Assembly: GCA_902772725.1 (NCBI GenBank)
Contig: CACYBS010000098.1
Location: forward strand, 1 to 35,586
Direction: 5' to 3'
DNA length: 35,586 nucleotides
Origin: Erysipelothrix rhusiopathiae
Lineage (GTDB): Bacteria > Bacillota_I > Bacilli_A > Erysipelotrichales > Erysipelotrichaceae
Positions within the stretch are counted from its first letter, which is position 1. Every line of letters begins with the position of its first letter. The notes beneath the pieces were generated by a model. That model was not told the origin of the DNA and did no database searches. It worked only from the letters and a program-made list of their open reading frames with translations. Positions 7,786 to 15,951 of the stretch are shown piece by piece. The position numbers and the translations under genes are program-made.

Positions 7786-8506
7786 AATGTATATTTTCGA
7801 TGATAAAGTCAACTGTTACCTGCTGCTGCATGTCGGATGTCATTGTGGCATTGTGATCGCCTTCTTGAGCTCCATAATTGCCAAATTGGGCATGGTTACT
7901 GCCTTTGATGACATATTCATAGAATTGATCAGGAGCATATTGTTTCCCTTCTTCAACCTTATCTAAGTTAAGAACGCCATCCTTTGATCCGTAGATACTG
8001 ATCTCTAAGAGTGACTTGTCCAACTGTTTGGTAGGATAGGCTGCCAGAAGGATGACACCTTTTAGTTTATCTGCGTTGTCCGATGCATAATCGGCAGCCA
8101 TTGCACCACCTAATGAATGACCCCCGATATACCAGTTTTCATAGTTATAAAGCTTTATAACATCATCTGCTTTATTTGGCCCCAATACCGCAAGATGAAA
8201 GGGCATGCTCACCAGACATACATCCATGCCTTCCTTAGCTAACAGATGCAGCAGCTTTGCGTATGCTTCTTCTTCAACTTTTGCTCCCGGATAAAATACA
8301 AGAGCATCCTTTTTTGAGGGACCGTCAAATAAATATCCGTAGTCTGTCTTTGTGACAGTAACATCATTATCCGATTTCAATGCATCCAAAGCTTCAGGCT
8401 TGGCATGATAATAATCACTTGTGTAAATCAAAAAGGCAGAAAAGGCAAAGATCATGACAAGAATGGGAATGAGCCATCTTAAGTATTTCTTTTTCGATTT
8501 TGTCAT
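7784..8506 (-). CDS. Membrane-anchored alpha/beta hydrolase
   Basis: The 240-residue protein has a basic N-terminus and one hydrophobic segment at about 10-29 (signal anchor), then an alpha/beta-hydrolase domain. The nucleophile elbow is GGHSLGG with S131; the likely acid is D176 in YGSKDG and the histidine is H205 in KGSNHAQFG. This matches the Hydrolase_5-type family found in many Bacillota, probably facing outside the cell. The substrate is unknown. The ATG lies seven bases after the treR stop on the same strand, with no clear ribosome site, so the two genes are probably co-transcribed and translationally coupled. Whether it has any role in sugar use is not evident. Confidence 0.82.
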   Translation of the reverse strand: MTKSKKKYLRWLIPILVMIFAFSAFLIYTSDYYHAKPEALDALKSDNDVTVTKTDYGYLFDGPSKKDALVFYPGAKVEEEAYAKLLHLLAKEGMDVCLVSMPFHLAVLGPNKADDVIKLYNYENWYIGGHSLGGAMAADYASDNADKLKGVILLAAYPTKQLDKSLLEISIYGSKDGVLNLDKVEEGKQYAPDQFYEYVIKGSNHAQFGNYGAQEGDHNATMTSDMQQQVTVDFIIENIH

Positions 8507-8513
8507 GGTTTTT

Positions 8514-9242
8514 CTAGATATTCTGTCGAACCGCGGTAACTACAAAACATACCTGATCCGGTACATGTCGTGATTGTGTATATTCAAACATGATTCCTTT
8601 AGAGTTAAATACCTGCCCTGTCACATTCAATACGAAATTTAGATGTCCAAGCGACAATAAATCTTCATCTTTTTCTGTGGCAAGTTCAGCGGTAACACGT
8701 CTGCGGCTAGTAGTAATAGTCATACCTAAATCTTGTTCAAGGAATTGATAAATCGAATTTTCAGCTATTTTTGGATTTAAGCCTTCGGCTTCAGATTTCA
8801 GGAACATATTGGTATCAAATACGATTGCTTTATCGTCAACCATACGGATTCGTTCAATATAGTAGAGTTCGGTTCCTTCGTCAAAACCGGTTAAATTGGA
8901 TATGTTTTTATCCGCAGTGATTTCCAGGAATGTACGGACTTTTGTTTGAACTTTTTTGTGGCTTCTTTTGGCTGCCTCGGAAAAGCTTTCGATACCACCG
9001 ACCGTAAATACAGAATGATCTTCAGAAGGCTGCCAGATTACCTGAACCCCTCTTCCATGCTGTGGCAGTATTAGACCTTCTGTTGTTAAGATGGATAGTG
9101 CGCGCCGCACCGTGTTGCGGGAGACATTAAATCTTTGCACATATTCGTTTTCTGAAGGGATAAAATCGCCATAAGACAAGCGACCGGAAAGAATATCATT
9201 CCGAATTTCACGATAAATAGGTTCGTATTTATTTTGTGGCAT
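8514..9242 (-). CDS. treR: GntR family repressor of the trehalose operon
   Basis: The 242-residue protein has a GntR winged HTH in residues 1-75 (PSENEYVQRFNVSRNTVRRA, then GLILPQHGRGVQV) and a UTRA ligand-binding domain with the typical YYIERIRMVDD and N-terminal-strand features, ending in FEYTQSRHVPD. It is divergent from treP-treC across 305 bp with TreR-like palindromes, which identifies it by context. In known systems TreR releases DNA when trehalose-6-phosphate binds. AAAGGAG precedes the ATG on the minus strand. One palindrome lies close upstream of this gene, so autoregulation is likely. Confidence 0.87.
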   Translation of the reverse strand: MPQNKYEPIYREIRNDILSGRLSYGDFIPSENEYVQRFNVSRNTVRRALSILTTEGLILPQHGRGVQVIWQPSEDHSVFTVGGIESFSEAAKRSHKKVQTKVRTFLEITADKNISNLTGFDEGTELYYIERIRMVDDKAIVFDTNMFLKSEAEGLNPKIAENSIYQFLEQDLGMTITTSRRRVTAELATEKDEDLLSLGHLNFVLNVTGQVFNSKGIMFEYTQSRHVPDQVCFVVTAVRQNI

Positions 9243-9304
9243 AATATCACTCCTTTAGGCATATTAAATATATCATAAAAAGTTGTTCATACAAATATGA
9301 ATAC

Positions 9305-9337
9305 AACAACTTGTTTAATTTTTTTAAACAAGTTGTT
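9305..9337. promoter_or_regulatory. Perfect 14-bp inverted repeat, putative TreR operator near treR
   Basis: AACAACTTGTTTAA at 9305-9318 is matched exactly by TTAAACAAGTTGTT at 9324-9337, with a five-T spacer. The arms contain ACTTGT and ACAAGT, the same half-sites as the palindrome in front of treP. It lies about 65 bp upstream of the treR start. It could also form an RNA hairpin in a treR leader. Confidence 0.65.
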
Positions 9338-9417
9338 ATAGCATCCCAATGAATGTGGGATTTGAGAGATACAAATTATCCAGTATCATTATAATAAATA
9401 GGTTTTAAACATAAAAC

Positions 9418-9458
9418 TTGTTCGACAACGTTTTAAAATTTAAACAACACGTTTAAAC
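9418..9458. promoter_or_regulatory. Secondary operator-like palindromes upstream of treP
   Basis: TTGTTCGACAA (9418-9428) is an 11-bp palindrome carrying the TTGT/ACAA half-sites, and GTTTAAAC (9451-9458) is a further short palindrome. They lie between the two main operators and upstream of the treP -35 box. The rest of 9338-9417 is A/T-rich with a possible minus-strand TATAAT at 9389-9394 and nothing else I can support. Confidence 0.4.
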
Positions 9459-9476
9459 AAATTATGCATTTTGATG

Positions 9477-9505
9477 TTGACATGTTTGAACAACTGAGGT
9501 ATATT
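9477..9505 (+). promoter_or_regulatory. Promoter of the treP-treC operon
   Basis: A consensus TTGACA (9477-9482) and TATATT (9500-9505) are separated by 17 bp, predicting a start near 9512, just before the downstream operator and about 35 bases before the treP ATG. Confidence 0.75.
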
Positions 9506-9517
9506 GTTGCCAGAGGA

Positions 9518-9533
9518 ACTTGTATAAACAAGT
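9518..9533. promoter_or_regulatory. TreR operator at the treP transcription start
   Basis: ACTTGT-ATAA-ACAAGT is a perfect 6-bp-arm inverted repeat lying a few bases after the predicted start site and before the AAAGGAG ribosome site of treP. A repressor bound here would block transcription initiation or escape. The half-sites match those of the repeat near treR. Confidence 0.7.
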
Positions 9534-9547
9534 GAAAGGAGATAGTT

Positions 9548-11452
9548 ATGGGAAAGTTTCATGACGATGCCGCCAAGCTATTAGAATATGTTGGTGGTAA
9601 AGAAAACATTAATGCGATAACACATTGTGTTACAAGAATGCGCTTTGTTCTTGCAGATCCGAAAAAGGCGGATGTTAAAAAAATTGAATCACTTCCTTCC
9701 GCAAAGGGAACATTTACACAGGCAGGACAGTTTCAGGTTATCATTGGTAATGAAGTAGCCGATTTCTATAAGGAATTTACAGAAATCGCAGGTATTGAAG
9801 GTGTATCCAAAGATGCTGCTAAGAGCGCTGCCAAAGATAATCAGACACCGTTACAGAAGGCAATGTCCAACATTGCGGAAATCTTTGCACCGTTAATTCC
9901 GGCTATCATCTGCGGAGGTTTGATTCTTGGCTTTAGAAACATTCTGGAAACAGCTGTTGTATTACAGGATGGCACCTTCCTTGCAGGATTGGATAAATTC
10001 TTATGGATCATTGGTGAAGCTGTATTCCATACAGGTATTCCTGTAGGTATCTGCTGGTCTGTTCAAAGAAAAATGGGCGGAACACCGATGTTAGGTATTG
10101 TATTAGGTTTGACTTTGATTTCCGGTCAGTTGGTAAACGCATACGGCGTATCCGGAATGGCAGCGGATGCGTGGGCACCAAACTATGTATGGGACTTCGG
10201 TTTCGCAAGCTTTAGAATGATTGGTTACCAGGCACAGGTTATCCCTGCAATCTTAGCAGCATTTACTTTGGCATATCTGGAAAGATTCTTTAAGAAGATC
10301 GTTCCGCAGGTATTACAGATGATCTTAGTTCCGTTCTGCTCATTATTGTTGGCAGTTATGGCAGCTCACTTCGTATTAGGTCCAATCGGATGGAAGATCG
10401 GTGAATGGGTATCTGCATTTGTGATGGCGGGTATTTCCGGTAACTTCCGCGTATTGTTCGGCGCTATCTTCGGTTTATTCTATGCACCGTTAGTAATTAC
10501 AGGTCTGCATCATATGTCCAATGCGATTGATCTTCAGTTAATCAACTCTACAGGTGGAACTATGTTATGGCCGATGATCGCATTATCCAATATCGCTCAG
10601 GGCTCTGCCGTTGCAGGTATGTCTTACTTACAGAAGAAAAACGAAAAAGCCCAACAGGTAAATATTCCGTCTATGATTTCCTGCTGGTTAGGTGTAACTG
10701 AACCGGCTATGTTCGGTATCAACTTGAAATACCAGTTCCCGTTCTATTGCGCAATGATCGGATCCTGCTTAGCTGCAATCATCTCTACCGCATCCAGCGT
10801 AACAGCTGCTTCGATTGGTGTCGGTGGTTTGCCGGGTATCATTTCGATCTTCCCGCAGTACATGGTATTCTTCGCAATCGCAATGTTAGTGGCACTTGTT
10901 GTACCGTTCGTATTAACAGTTATGATCGGTCGCAAGAAAATCAATCCGAAAACCGGCGAATTATATTCTGATGAAGAAGATGAAGCTGTATTTACAGATG
11001 CTCAAATGAACGAAACATTCGCAGTTCCTGTATCCGGAAGAATTATGCCGGTAACAGAAGTTGAAGATCAGGTATTCTCTTCTAAGGCAATGGGTGATGG
11101 TATCGCCATCGATCCAAGTGAAGGAAAGATTTATGCACCGTTCTCCGGTGAAATTACCGTTGCGTTTCCAACCGGACACGCTTATGGAATTAAAGCAGCA
11201 AACGGAAAAGAAATTTTGATCCATATCGGTATGGATACGGTAGAATTAAATGGTAAAGGATTTACACCGCATGTTAAGCAGGGTGATATCGTAATTCAGG
11301 GTGATTTATTATCTGATGTAGACCTTGATTACATCCGCTCTCAGGGTAAGCCGGTTGTAACTCCGGTAATCTTTACAGACGGAACTCCTGTAGAATTATT
11401 AAAGACAGGAAATGTAAACGCAAAAGATAAAGACGTTATTAAACTCGGATAA
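9548..11452 (+). CDS. treP: Trehalose-specific PTS enzyme IIBCA
   Basis: The 634-residue protein fuses all three permease units. EIIB occupies residues 1-90 with phosphocysteine C27 in THCVTRMRF. EIIC spans about 105-460 with some ten membrane segments. A glucose-type EIIA lies at about 490-634 with H544 (FPTGHAYG) and the phosphohistidine H559 (ILIHIGMDTVEL). It imports trehalose and phosphorylates it to trehalose-6-phosphate. Many TreP proteins lack the EIIA unit and borrow one, so this one is self-sufficient except for EI and HPr. Specificity is assigned from treC nine bases downstream and the divergent treR; a sucrose or beta-glucoside permease would look similar in isolation. Confidence 0.88.
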   Translation: MGKFHDDAAKLLEYVGGKENINAITHCVTRMRFVLADPKKADVKKIESLPSAKGTFTQAGQFQVIIGNEVADFYKEFTEIAGIEGVSKDAAKSAAKDNQTPLQKAMSNIAEIFAPLIPAIICGGLILGFRNILETAVVLQDGTFLAGLDKFLWIIGEAVFHTGIPVGICWSVQRKMGGTPMLGIVLGLTLISGQLVNAYGVSGMAADAWAPNYVWDFGFASFRMIGYQAQVIPAILAAFTLAYLERFFKKIVPQVLQMILVPFCSLLLAVMAAHFVLGPIGWKIGEWVSAFVMAGISGNFRVLFGAIFGLFYAPLVITGLHHMSNAIDLQLINSTGGTMLWPMIALSNIAQGSAVAGMSYLQKKNEKAQQVNIPSMISCWLGVTEPAMFGINLKYQFPFYCAMIGSCLAAIISTASSVTAASIGVGGLPGIISIFPQYMVFFAIAMLVALVVPFVLTVMIGRKKINPKTGELYSDEEDEAVFTDAQMNETFAVPVSGRIMPVTEVEDQVFSSKAMGDGIAIDPSEGKIYAPFSGEITVAFPTGHAYGIKAANGKEILIHIGMDTVELNGKGFTPHVKQGDIVIQGDLLSDVDLDYIRSQGKPVVTPVIFTDGTPVELLKTGNVNAKDKDVIKLG

Positions 11453-11461
11453 GGAGCAGCT

Positions 11462-13105
11462 ATGTTAAAGAAAGATAAGGTAATTTATCAGATTTATCCA
11501 AAATCTTTCCAGGATTCCAACCATGACGGTATTGGAGATATCCCGGGTGTCATGCAGCATCTTGATTACCTGCAGGATTTAGGTATCGATGTCATCTGGT
11601 TTAACCCGATGACCGTATCTCCTCAGAAAGACAATGGGTATGATATTTCTGATTACAGAGCATTGGATCCGATTTTCGGAACCATGGAACAGTTTGAACA
11701 GTTAAGCAAAGCCTGTGACCAAAGAAATATCCAGATTATGTTCGACATGGTGTTCAACCATTGTTCAACAGAACATGAATGGTTTAAAAGAGCGCTAGCC
11801 GGAGAAGAAAAGTATAAGAATTATTTTATCTGGAGAAAAGGCAAAGGAGAAGGTATTCCTCCTACCAACTGGCAGTCTAAATTCAGCGGTCCGGCATGGG
11901 AATATGTTGAAAAATTTGATGAATGGTATCTGCATTTATTTGATCCGACTCAGGCAGATTTAAACTGGGATAATCCGGATGTTCGTAAAGAATGTTTCGA
12001 TATTCTGAATTTCTGGAGAGAAAAAGGAGTTCACTGTTTCCGCTTTGATGTTATTAACTTGATCTCCAAGGCAACCGTGGATGAAGATGATCCAAATCTC
12101 TTTGATGGAAGACAATTTTATGCAGATGGTCCAAGAGTACACGAATATATTCATGAAATGAATGTTAATACTTTTGGCGATGATGAGAAATCGATTACGG
12201 TTGGTGAGTTGAACTCAACAACTTTAAAAGAAGCAGTTACTTATACAATCCGCAGCGCTAAAGAATTAGATATGACATTTACCTTTGCGCACTTAAAGGT
12301 AGACTATAAAGATCTGAAAAAATGGCAGCTGCAGCCGGCAGATTTCATGGAGATGAAGCGAATCTTCTGTGAAATTGAAGAAAATTCTCAGAATGCGGAT
12401 GGATGGATGTCCTTATTCTGGAACTGTCATGATCAACCAAGATCAGTATCCCGTTTCGGGGATGATAAAAAGTACCGTAAGGAAAGCGCTAAGATGTTGG
12501 CAGCTGCGATTCATATGATGCGTGGTACACCATATATTTATCAGGGTGAAGAAATCGGTATGCCAAACGCCTATTTTACGGATATCAGCCAATACAGAGA
12601 TGTTGAAAGCACAAATATTTACGATGTTTTGATTAAGCAGGGATTGGATAAAGATGAGGTAATCCATATTTTGCAGGAAAGATCCCGCGATAATGCCCGT
12701 ACTCCGATGCCTTGGGATGACAGTGAAAACGGTGGTTTCTCCGATGTGACTCCATGGTTACAGTCTGCAGACCACTATAAGGAAATCAATGTAAAGAATA
12801 CATTGGAAGATCCGGATTCGATTTATAAATTCTATCAGAAGTTGATTCAGCTGCGCAAAAAGATGATAGTTATTCAAGATGGTTTGTACATTCCGCTTCT
12901 TCAAGAGCATGAGCGCGTGTATGCTTACGAAAGAAAATGGAATGAAGAAAGTCTTGTATGCATCAATAATTTCTACGGTGAAGAAACAGAAATTACACTT
13001 GATCTGGATGGTTATGAGATTCTCCTGTCCAACTATACAGATGCAGCGCTTAATAACACGATGACACTTCGTCCTTATGAAACAATTGTAGCGTATAAAA
13101 AATAA
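11462..13105 (+). CDS. treC: Trehalose-6-phosphate hydrolase (GH13)
   Basis: The 547-residue protein is a GH13 enzyme. The catalytic residues are nucleophile D196 in FRFDVINL, acid E249 in VGELNS and D324 in NCHDQPR. The segment FTFAHLKVDY is typical of TreC, which separates it from oligo-1,6-glucosidases. The expected product pair is glucose and glucose-6-phosphate. The HCFRFD strand has HC where GF is usual, probably a neutral change. The start has TAAGGAG overlapping the stop of treP, so the two are one operon. Length matches the family. Confidence 0.92.
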   Translation: MLKKDKVIYQIYPKSFQDSNHDGIGDIPGVMQHLDYLQDLGIDVIWFNPMTVSPQKDNGYDISDYRALDPIFGTMEQFEQLSKACDQRNIQIMFDMVFNHCSTEHEWFKRALAGEEKYKNYFIWRKGKGEGIPPTNWQSKFSGPAWEYVEKFDEWYLHLFDPTQADLNWDNPDVRKECFDILNFWREKGVHCFRFDVINLISKATVDEDDPNLFDGRQFYADGPRVHEYIHEMNVNTFGDDEKSITVGELNSTTLKEAVTYTIRSAKELDMTFTFAHLKVDYKDLKKWQLQPADFMEMKRIFCEIEENSQNADGWMSLFWNCHDQPRSVSRFGDDKKYRKESAKMLAAAIHMMRGTPYIYQGEEIGMPNAYFTDISQYRDVESTNIYDVLIKQGLDKDEVIHILQERSRDNARTPMPWDDSENGGFSDVTPWLQSADHYKEINVKNTLEDPDSIYKFYQKLIQLRKKMIVIQDGLYIPLLQEHERVYAYERKWNEESLVCINNFYGEETEITLDLDGYEILLSNYTDAALNNTMTLRPYETIVAYKK

Positions 13106-13114
13106 TAAATTATG

Positions 13115-13147
13115 AACCCTCTTGAAATCTCAAGGGGGTTTATTTTG
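13115..13147 (+). terminator. Terminator of the trehalose operon
   Basis: An 11-bp stem (AACCCTCTTGA with TCAAGGGGGTT, one G-U pair) and a 4-base loop are followed by TATTTTG. Confidence 0.78.
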
Positions 13148-13171
13148 TAGTATATAGGTACAAAGAATTCA

Positions 13172-13201
13172 TTGAAAGCAGTCATTATAAAACATTATAA
13201 T
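13172..13201 (+). promoter_or_regulatory. Promoter of the epimerase/RgpF gene cluster
   Basis: TTGAAA (13172-13177) and TATAAT (13196-13201) are spaced by 18 bp. The start would lie near 13208, leaving a leader of about 85 bases before the epimerase ATG. Confidence 0.6.
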
Positions 13202-13292
13202 AAAAAAAGGCTGTATAGTTGTCGTAAAGACGGTGCATACCGTAATGAATCTAAAACGATGTGTTAATTCGATTGGAAGGAATGAGAAAGAT

Positions 13293-14147
13293 ATGCGTAT
13301 ATTGGTAACCGGTGCCAATGGATTTCTTGGCAGAGGTGTTGTAAAGAAATTGTTGGATATGGGATATGAAGTGGCTGCAGCGGACCGAAATGTCAATAAG
13401 GTAGATGAAAGGGCATCATTATATCCTTGTGATATTTTTGATGTTCAGGATTCGTGGAGTTATTTCAATAAACCGGATGTCCTTTTACATATGGCATGGA
13501 GAAATGGATTTCAACATGAGAGTGATACGCATATTGAAGATCTTCCGAAACATTATATGTTCTTAAAAAAGGCGGCAGAGTCCAATTTTCAAACAATAGC
13601 GGTGATGAGCAGTATGCATGAAGTAGGTCAATGGGAAGGGATGATCACGGAAAGCACACAGTGTAATCCGATGACTCCTTACGGCATCAGTAAAAATGCT
13701 TTGAAGGGTTTAACCAAAATGCTTTGTACGCAATACAATAAAGTTTTTCTTTGGCTTCGCGGGTTTTATGTTGTAAGTGAAGACTATGATGGAAGTTCTA
13801 TCTTTTCAAAGATCATGCAGGCGGAATATGAAGGGAGAAAAACGTTTCCCTTTACTACCGGAGAAGCTTCGTTTGACTTTTTGGAGTATGAAAAATACTG
13901 TCAATATATTGCCAAGGCTGTTGTACAGAATCAAGTTACCGGCATTATTGAGATTTGTTCAGGATATCCCGAAAGAATTTCCGATTGTGTAGAACGGTTT
14001 ATTCACGAAAATAACCTGCATATTTGCCTTGAATACGGGGCTTTTCCAAGCCGGGTATATGACAATAGAATCGTTTGGGGAGACCGGCAGAAGATTGATA
14101 AAATTCTAAAGAACGCTCAAAAAGGAGAGATGGATAATGGTTTATAG
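13293..14147 (+). CDS. NAD-dependent epimerase/dehydratase (extended SDR family)
   Basis: The 284-residue protein opens with the nucleotide-binding MRILVTGANGFLGRGVVKK (GxxGxxG) and has the catalytic Y-x3-K in PYGISKNALKG with a preceding serine in VMSSMHE. It is an extended short-chain dehydrogenase acting on a nucleotide sugar, such as an epimerase or a rhamnose-pathway reductase; the exact reaction is not readable. The ATG at 13293 has GGAAGGAA upstream and places the Rossmann motif at the very N-terminus; an in-frame GTG 20 codons earlier is less likely. The stop overlaps the next gene by 11 bases, so it belongs to the RgpF cluster. Confidence 0.82.
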   Translation: MRILVTGANGFLGRGVVKKLLDMGYEVAAADRNVNKVDERASLYPCDIFDVQDSWSYFNKPDVLLHMAWRNGFQHESDTHIEDLPKHYMFLKKAAESNFQTIAVMSSMHEVGQWEGMITESTQCNPMTPYGISKNALKGLTKMLCTQYNKVFLWLRGFYVVSEDYDGSSIFSKIMQAEYEGRKTFPFTTGEASFDFLEYEKYCQYIAKAVVQNQVTGIIEICSGYPERISDCVERFIHENNLHICLEYGAFPSRVYDNRIVWGDRQKIDKILKNAQKGEMDNGL

Positions 14148-15927
14148 CCAAAAAGACAGCACATTTAGACGATGTGTACTCTGTGTGTTTTATGATGCGG
14201 ACGGGATTGTTGATCCATATGTTGAAGTATTTCTGCAGGGACTAAGATGTGTGGCGGAAAGAATTCGTGTCATTGTGAACGGAGATATCTGTCCGGAAGG
14301 GGTGGAAAAGTTATCTTCTTTGGCTGATGTTGTACAGATTCGTGAAAATACCGGTTTGGATATAACCGGCTGGCGGGAAGGTATGGAGGCAGAAGGGTAC
14401 GATGTATTATCCACATATGATGAGGTTGTATTGTGCAATACGACCGTATTCGGACCGATTTATCCTTTTCAGGAAATGTTTGATGCCATGATGAAAAGAG
14501 ATTTGGATTTTTGGGGTATCACAACTTTCCATGGAGCTCCTACTGATCTTTTTGGATTTGAAAAATTGAACTGCGTACCACAACATATTCAGTCGTACTT
14601 CCAAGTTTATCGCAAACGCTTTATACAAACCGATGATTTTAAAAACTGGTGGGCATCGCTTAAAGATATTCAGACATATACCCAGGCAGTGGAACGCCAC
14701 GAGGCAGTTTTTACCAAGGCAATGGAAGAAAAAGGATACCGTTGGGCAGTATATTGCGATACGGCAGCTCTTGAAGGTTATACAATGGATTCGTTGCGGG
14801 ACTTCCCAAGATATCTTATTGAAAAGCTGCGATGTCCTATCATTAAGCGAAGATCTTTTTTTCACGATTATAATGAGGCGATGGGACGCTCCACCGGAGA
14901 AGCCGTTCCGGAAGCTTTTTGTTATATAAGAGATCATACAGAATATAATACCGACTTAATATGCCAAAATATGCTTCGTACCGAAAATATGGCTGATATC
15001 CGAAAGCGGATGCATCTAAATTACGTATTAACATCCAAACATATCAAACAACATGAGTACAAAAATGAACCCAAAACGGCCATGATCATGCATATTTATT
15101 ATCCCGACCAGGCAGAAATCTGCGCAAACTATGCCATGAATCTTCCGGAATCGATTGATTGTTTTATAACTGTACCGGACATAAAGACACTTAATCAGGT
15201 GAAACCTTATTTTGAAATGCTGGGGAAAAACCATGTGGTAGATTACCGCATTACCGGAAATCGCGGAAGAGATTTAGGTCCTTTTTTTCTGTATTGTAAA
15301 GATGTAGTAGAGTCTTATGATCTTATTTTAAAAGTTCACGATAAGAAGGTGGCACAGTTAGAACCGATGTCAATCGGAGAATCGTGGTGCAGGCAGTGCT
15401 TTGCGTGCCTTATGGAAAGTGAAGCTTTTATAAAAAATGTGATAACCCTCTTTATGGAGCATCCTCGTTTAGGTATGTTGGTGCCACCGGTTCCTTTACA
15501 TGGACCTTATTATCCGACAACCGGTCTGGGAGAATGGGGGCCTAATTTTGAAGCTACAAAAGCGTTAGCCAATCAATTCGGATTAAAGGTGCCAATCTCC
15601 CAAGATAAAGAACCATCCGCACCGATTGGATCGATGTGCTGGATACGAACAGATGCCATTAAGAGCATGTTTGAACGCCTCTGGAAGGAAAGCGATTTTC
15701 CAAAGGAACCGCTTGCGGTTGATGGTACGATCCTTCACGGATTAGAGAGGGTGTTCCCTTTTGTCGTGCAAAACAGCGGTTACTATACCGGAGGAATTAT
15801 GTCCGATACCTGGGCAAAAATTCAGGTGGATAATTGGAATTATCATTTACGCAATATCACAAACATCAGCGGAGAGAAAACCGGATGGAGTTCATTCCTT
15901 GAACAGGTTTGGAGGATACGGCATTGA
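14137..15927 (+). CDS. RgpF-family rhamnan/polysaccharide synthesis protein
   Basis: The 596-residue protein matches the rhamnan synthesis F family in two parts. The N-terminal part contains LCVFYDADGIVDPYV, LDFWGIT and CPIIKRRSFFHDY. The C-terminal part has NRGRDLGPFFLY (about residue 374), LILKVHDKK (about 398), RLGMLVPPVP and IGSMCWIRTDA. In streptococci RgpF takes part in building the rhamnose-glucose cell-wall polysaccharide. It is probably cytoplasmic, at the membrane. It overlaps the epimerase by 11 bases, with AAAGGAGAG ahead of ATG 14137. No polysaccharide exporter is in the window, so it may serve a pathway encoded elsewhere. Confidence 0.83.
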   Translation: MVYSQKDSTFRRCVLCVFYDADGIVDPYVEVFLQGLRCVAERIRVIVNGDICPEGVEKLSSLADVVQIRENTGLDITGWREGMEAEGYDVLSTYDEVVLCNTTVFGPIYPFQEMFDAMMKRDLDFWGITTFHGAPTDLFGFEKLNCVPQHIQSYFQVYRKRFIQTDDFKNWWASLKDIQTYTQAVERHEAVFTKAMEEKGYRWAVYCDTAALEGYTMDSLRDFPRYLIEKLRCPIIKRRSFFHDYNEAMGRSTGEAVPEAFCYIRDHTEYNTDLICQNMLRTENMADIRKRMHLNYVLTSKHIKQHEYKNEPKTAMIMHIYYPDQAEICANYAMNLPESIDCFITVPDIKTLNQVKPYFEMLGKNHVVDYRITGNRGRDLGPFFLYCKDVVESYDLILKVHDKKVAQLEPMSIGESWCRQCFACLMESEAFIKNVITLFMEHPRLGMLVPPVPLHGPYYPTTGLGEWGPNFEATKALANQFGLKVPISQDKEPSAPIGSMCWIRTDAIKSMFERLWKESDFPKEPLAVDGTILHGLERVFPFVVQNSGYYTGGIMSDTWAKIQVDNWNYHLRNITNISGEKTGWSSFLEQVWRIRH

Positions 15928-15951
15928 TCACGGAAGAAAGGAGAGACATAT

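Noticed and set aside
9305-9337. The long inverted repeat as a gene-end terminator
   Set aside because: It lies between two divergent genes, so no transcript ends there by position; an operator or leader hairpin is more likely.
14407-14937. A 176-codon minus-strand open frame
   Set aside because: It lies wholly inside the well-supported RgpF-like gene, has no ribosome site and shows no domain; it is a shadow of the coding frame.
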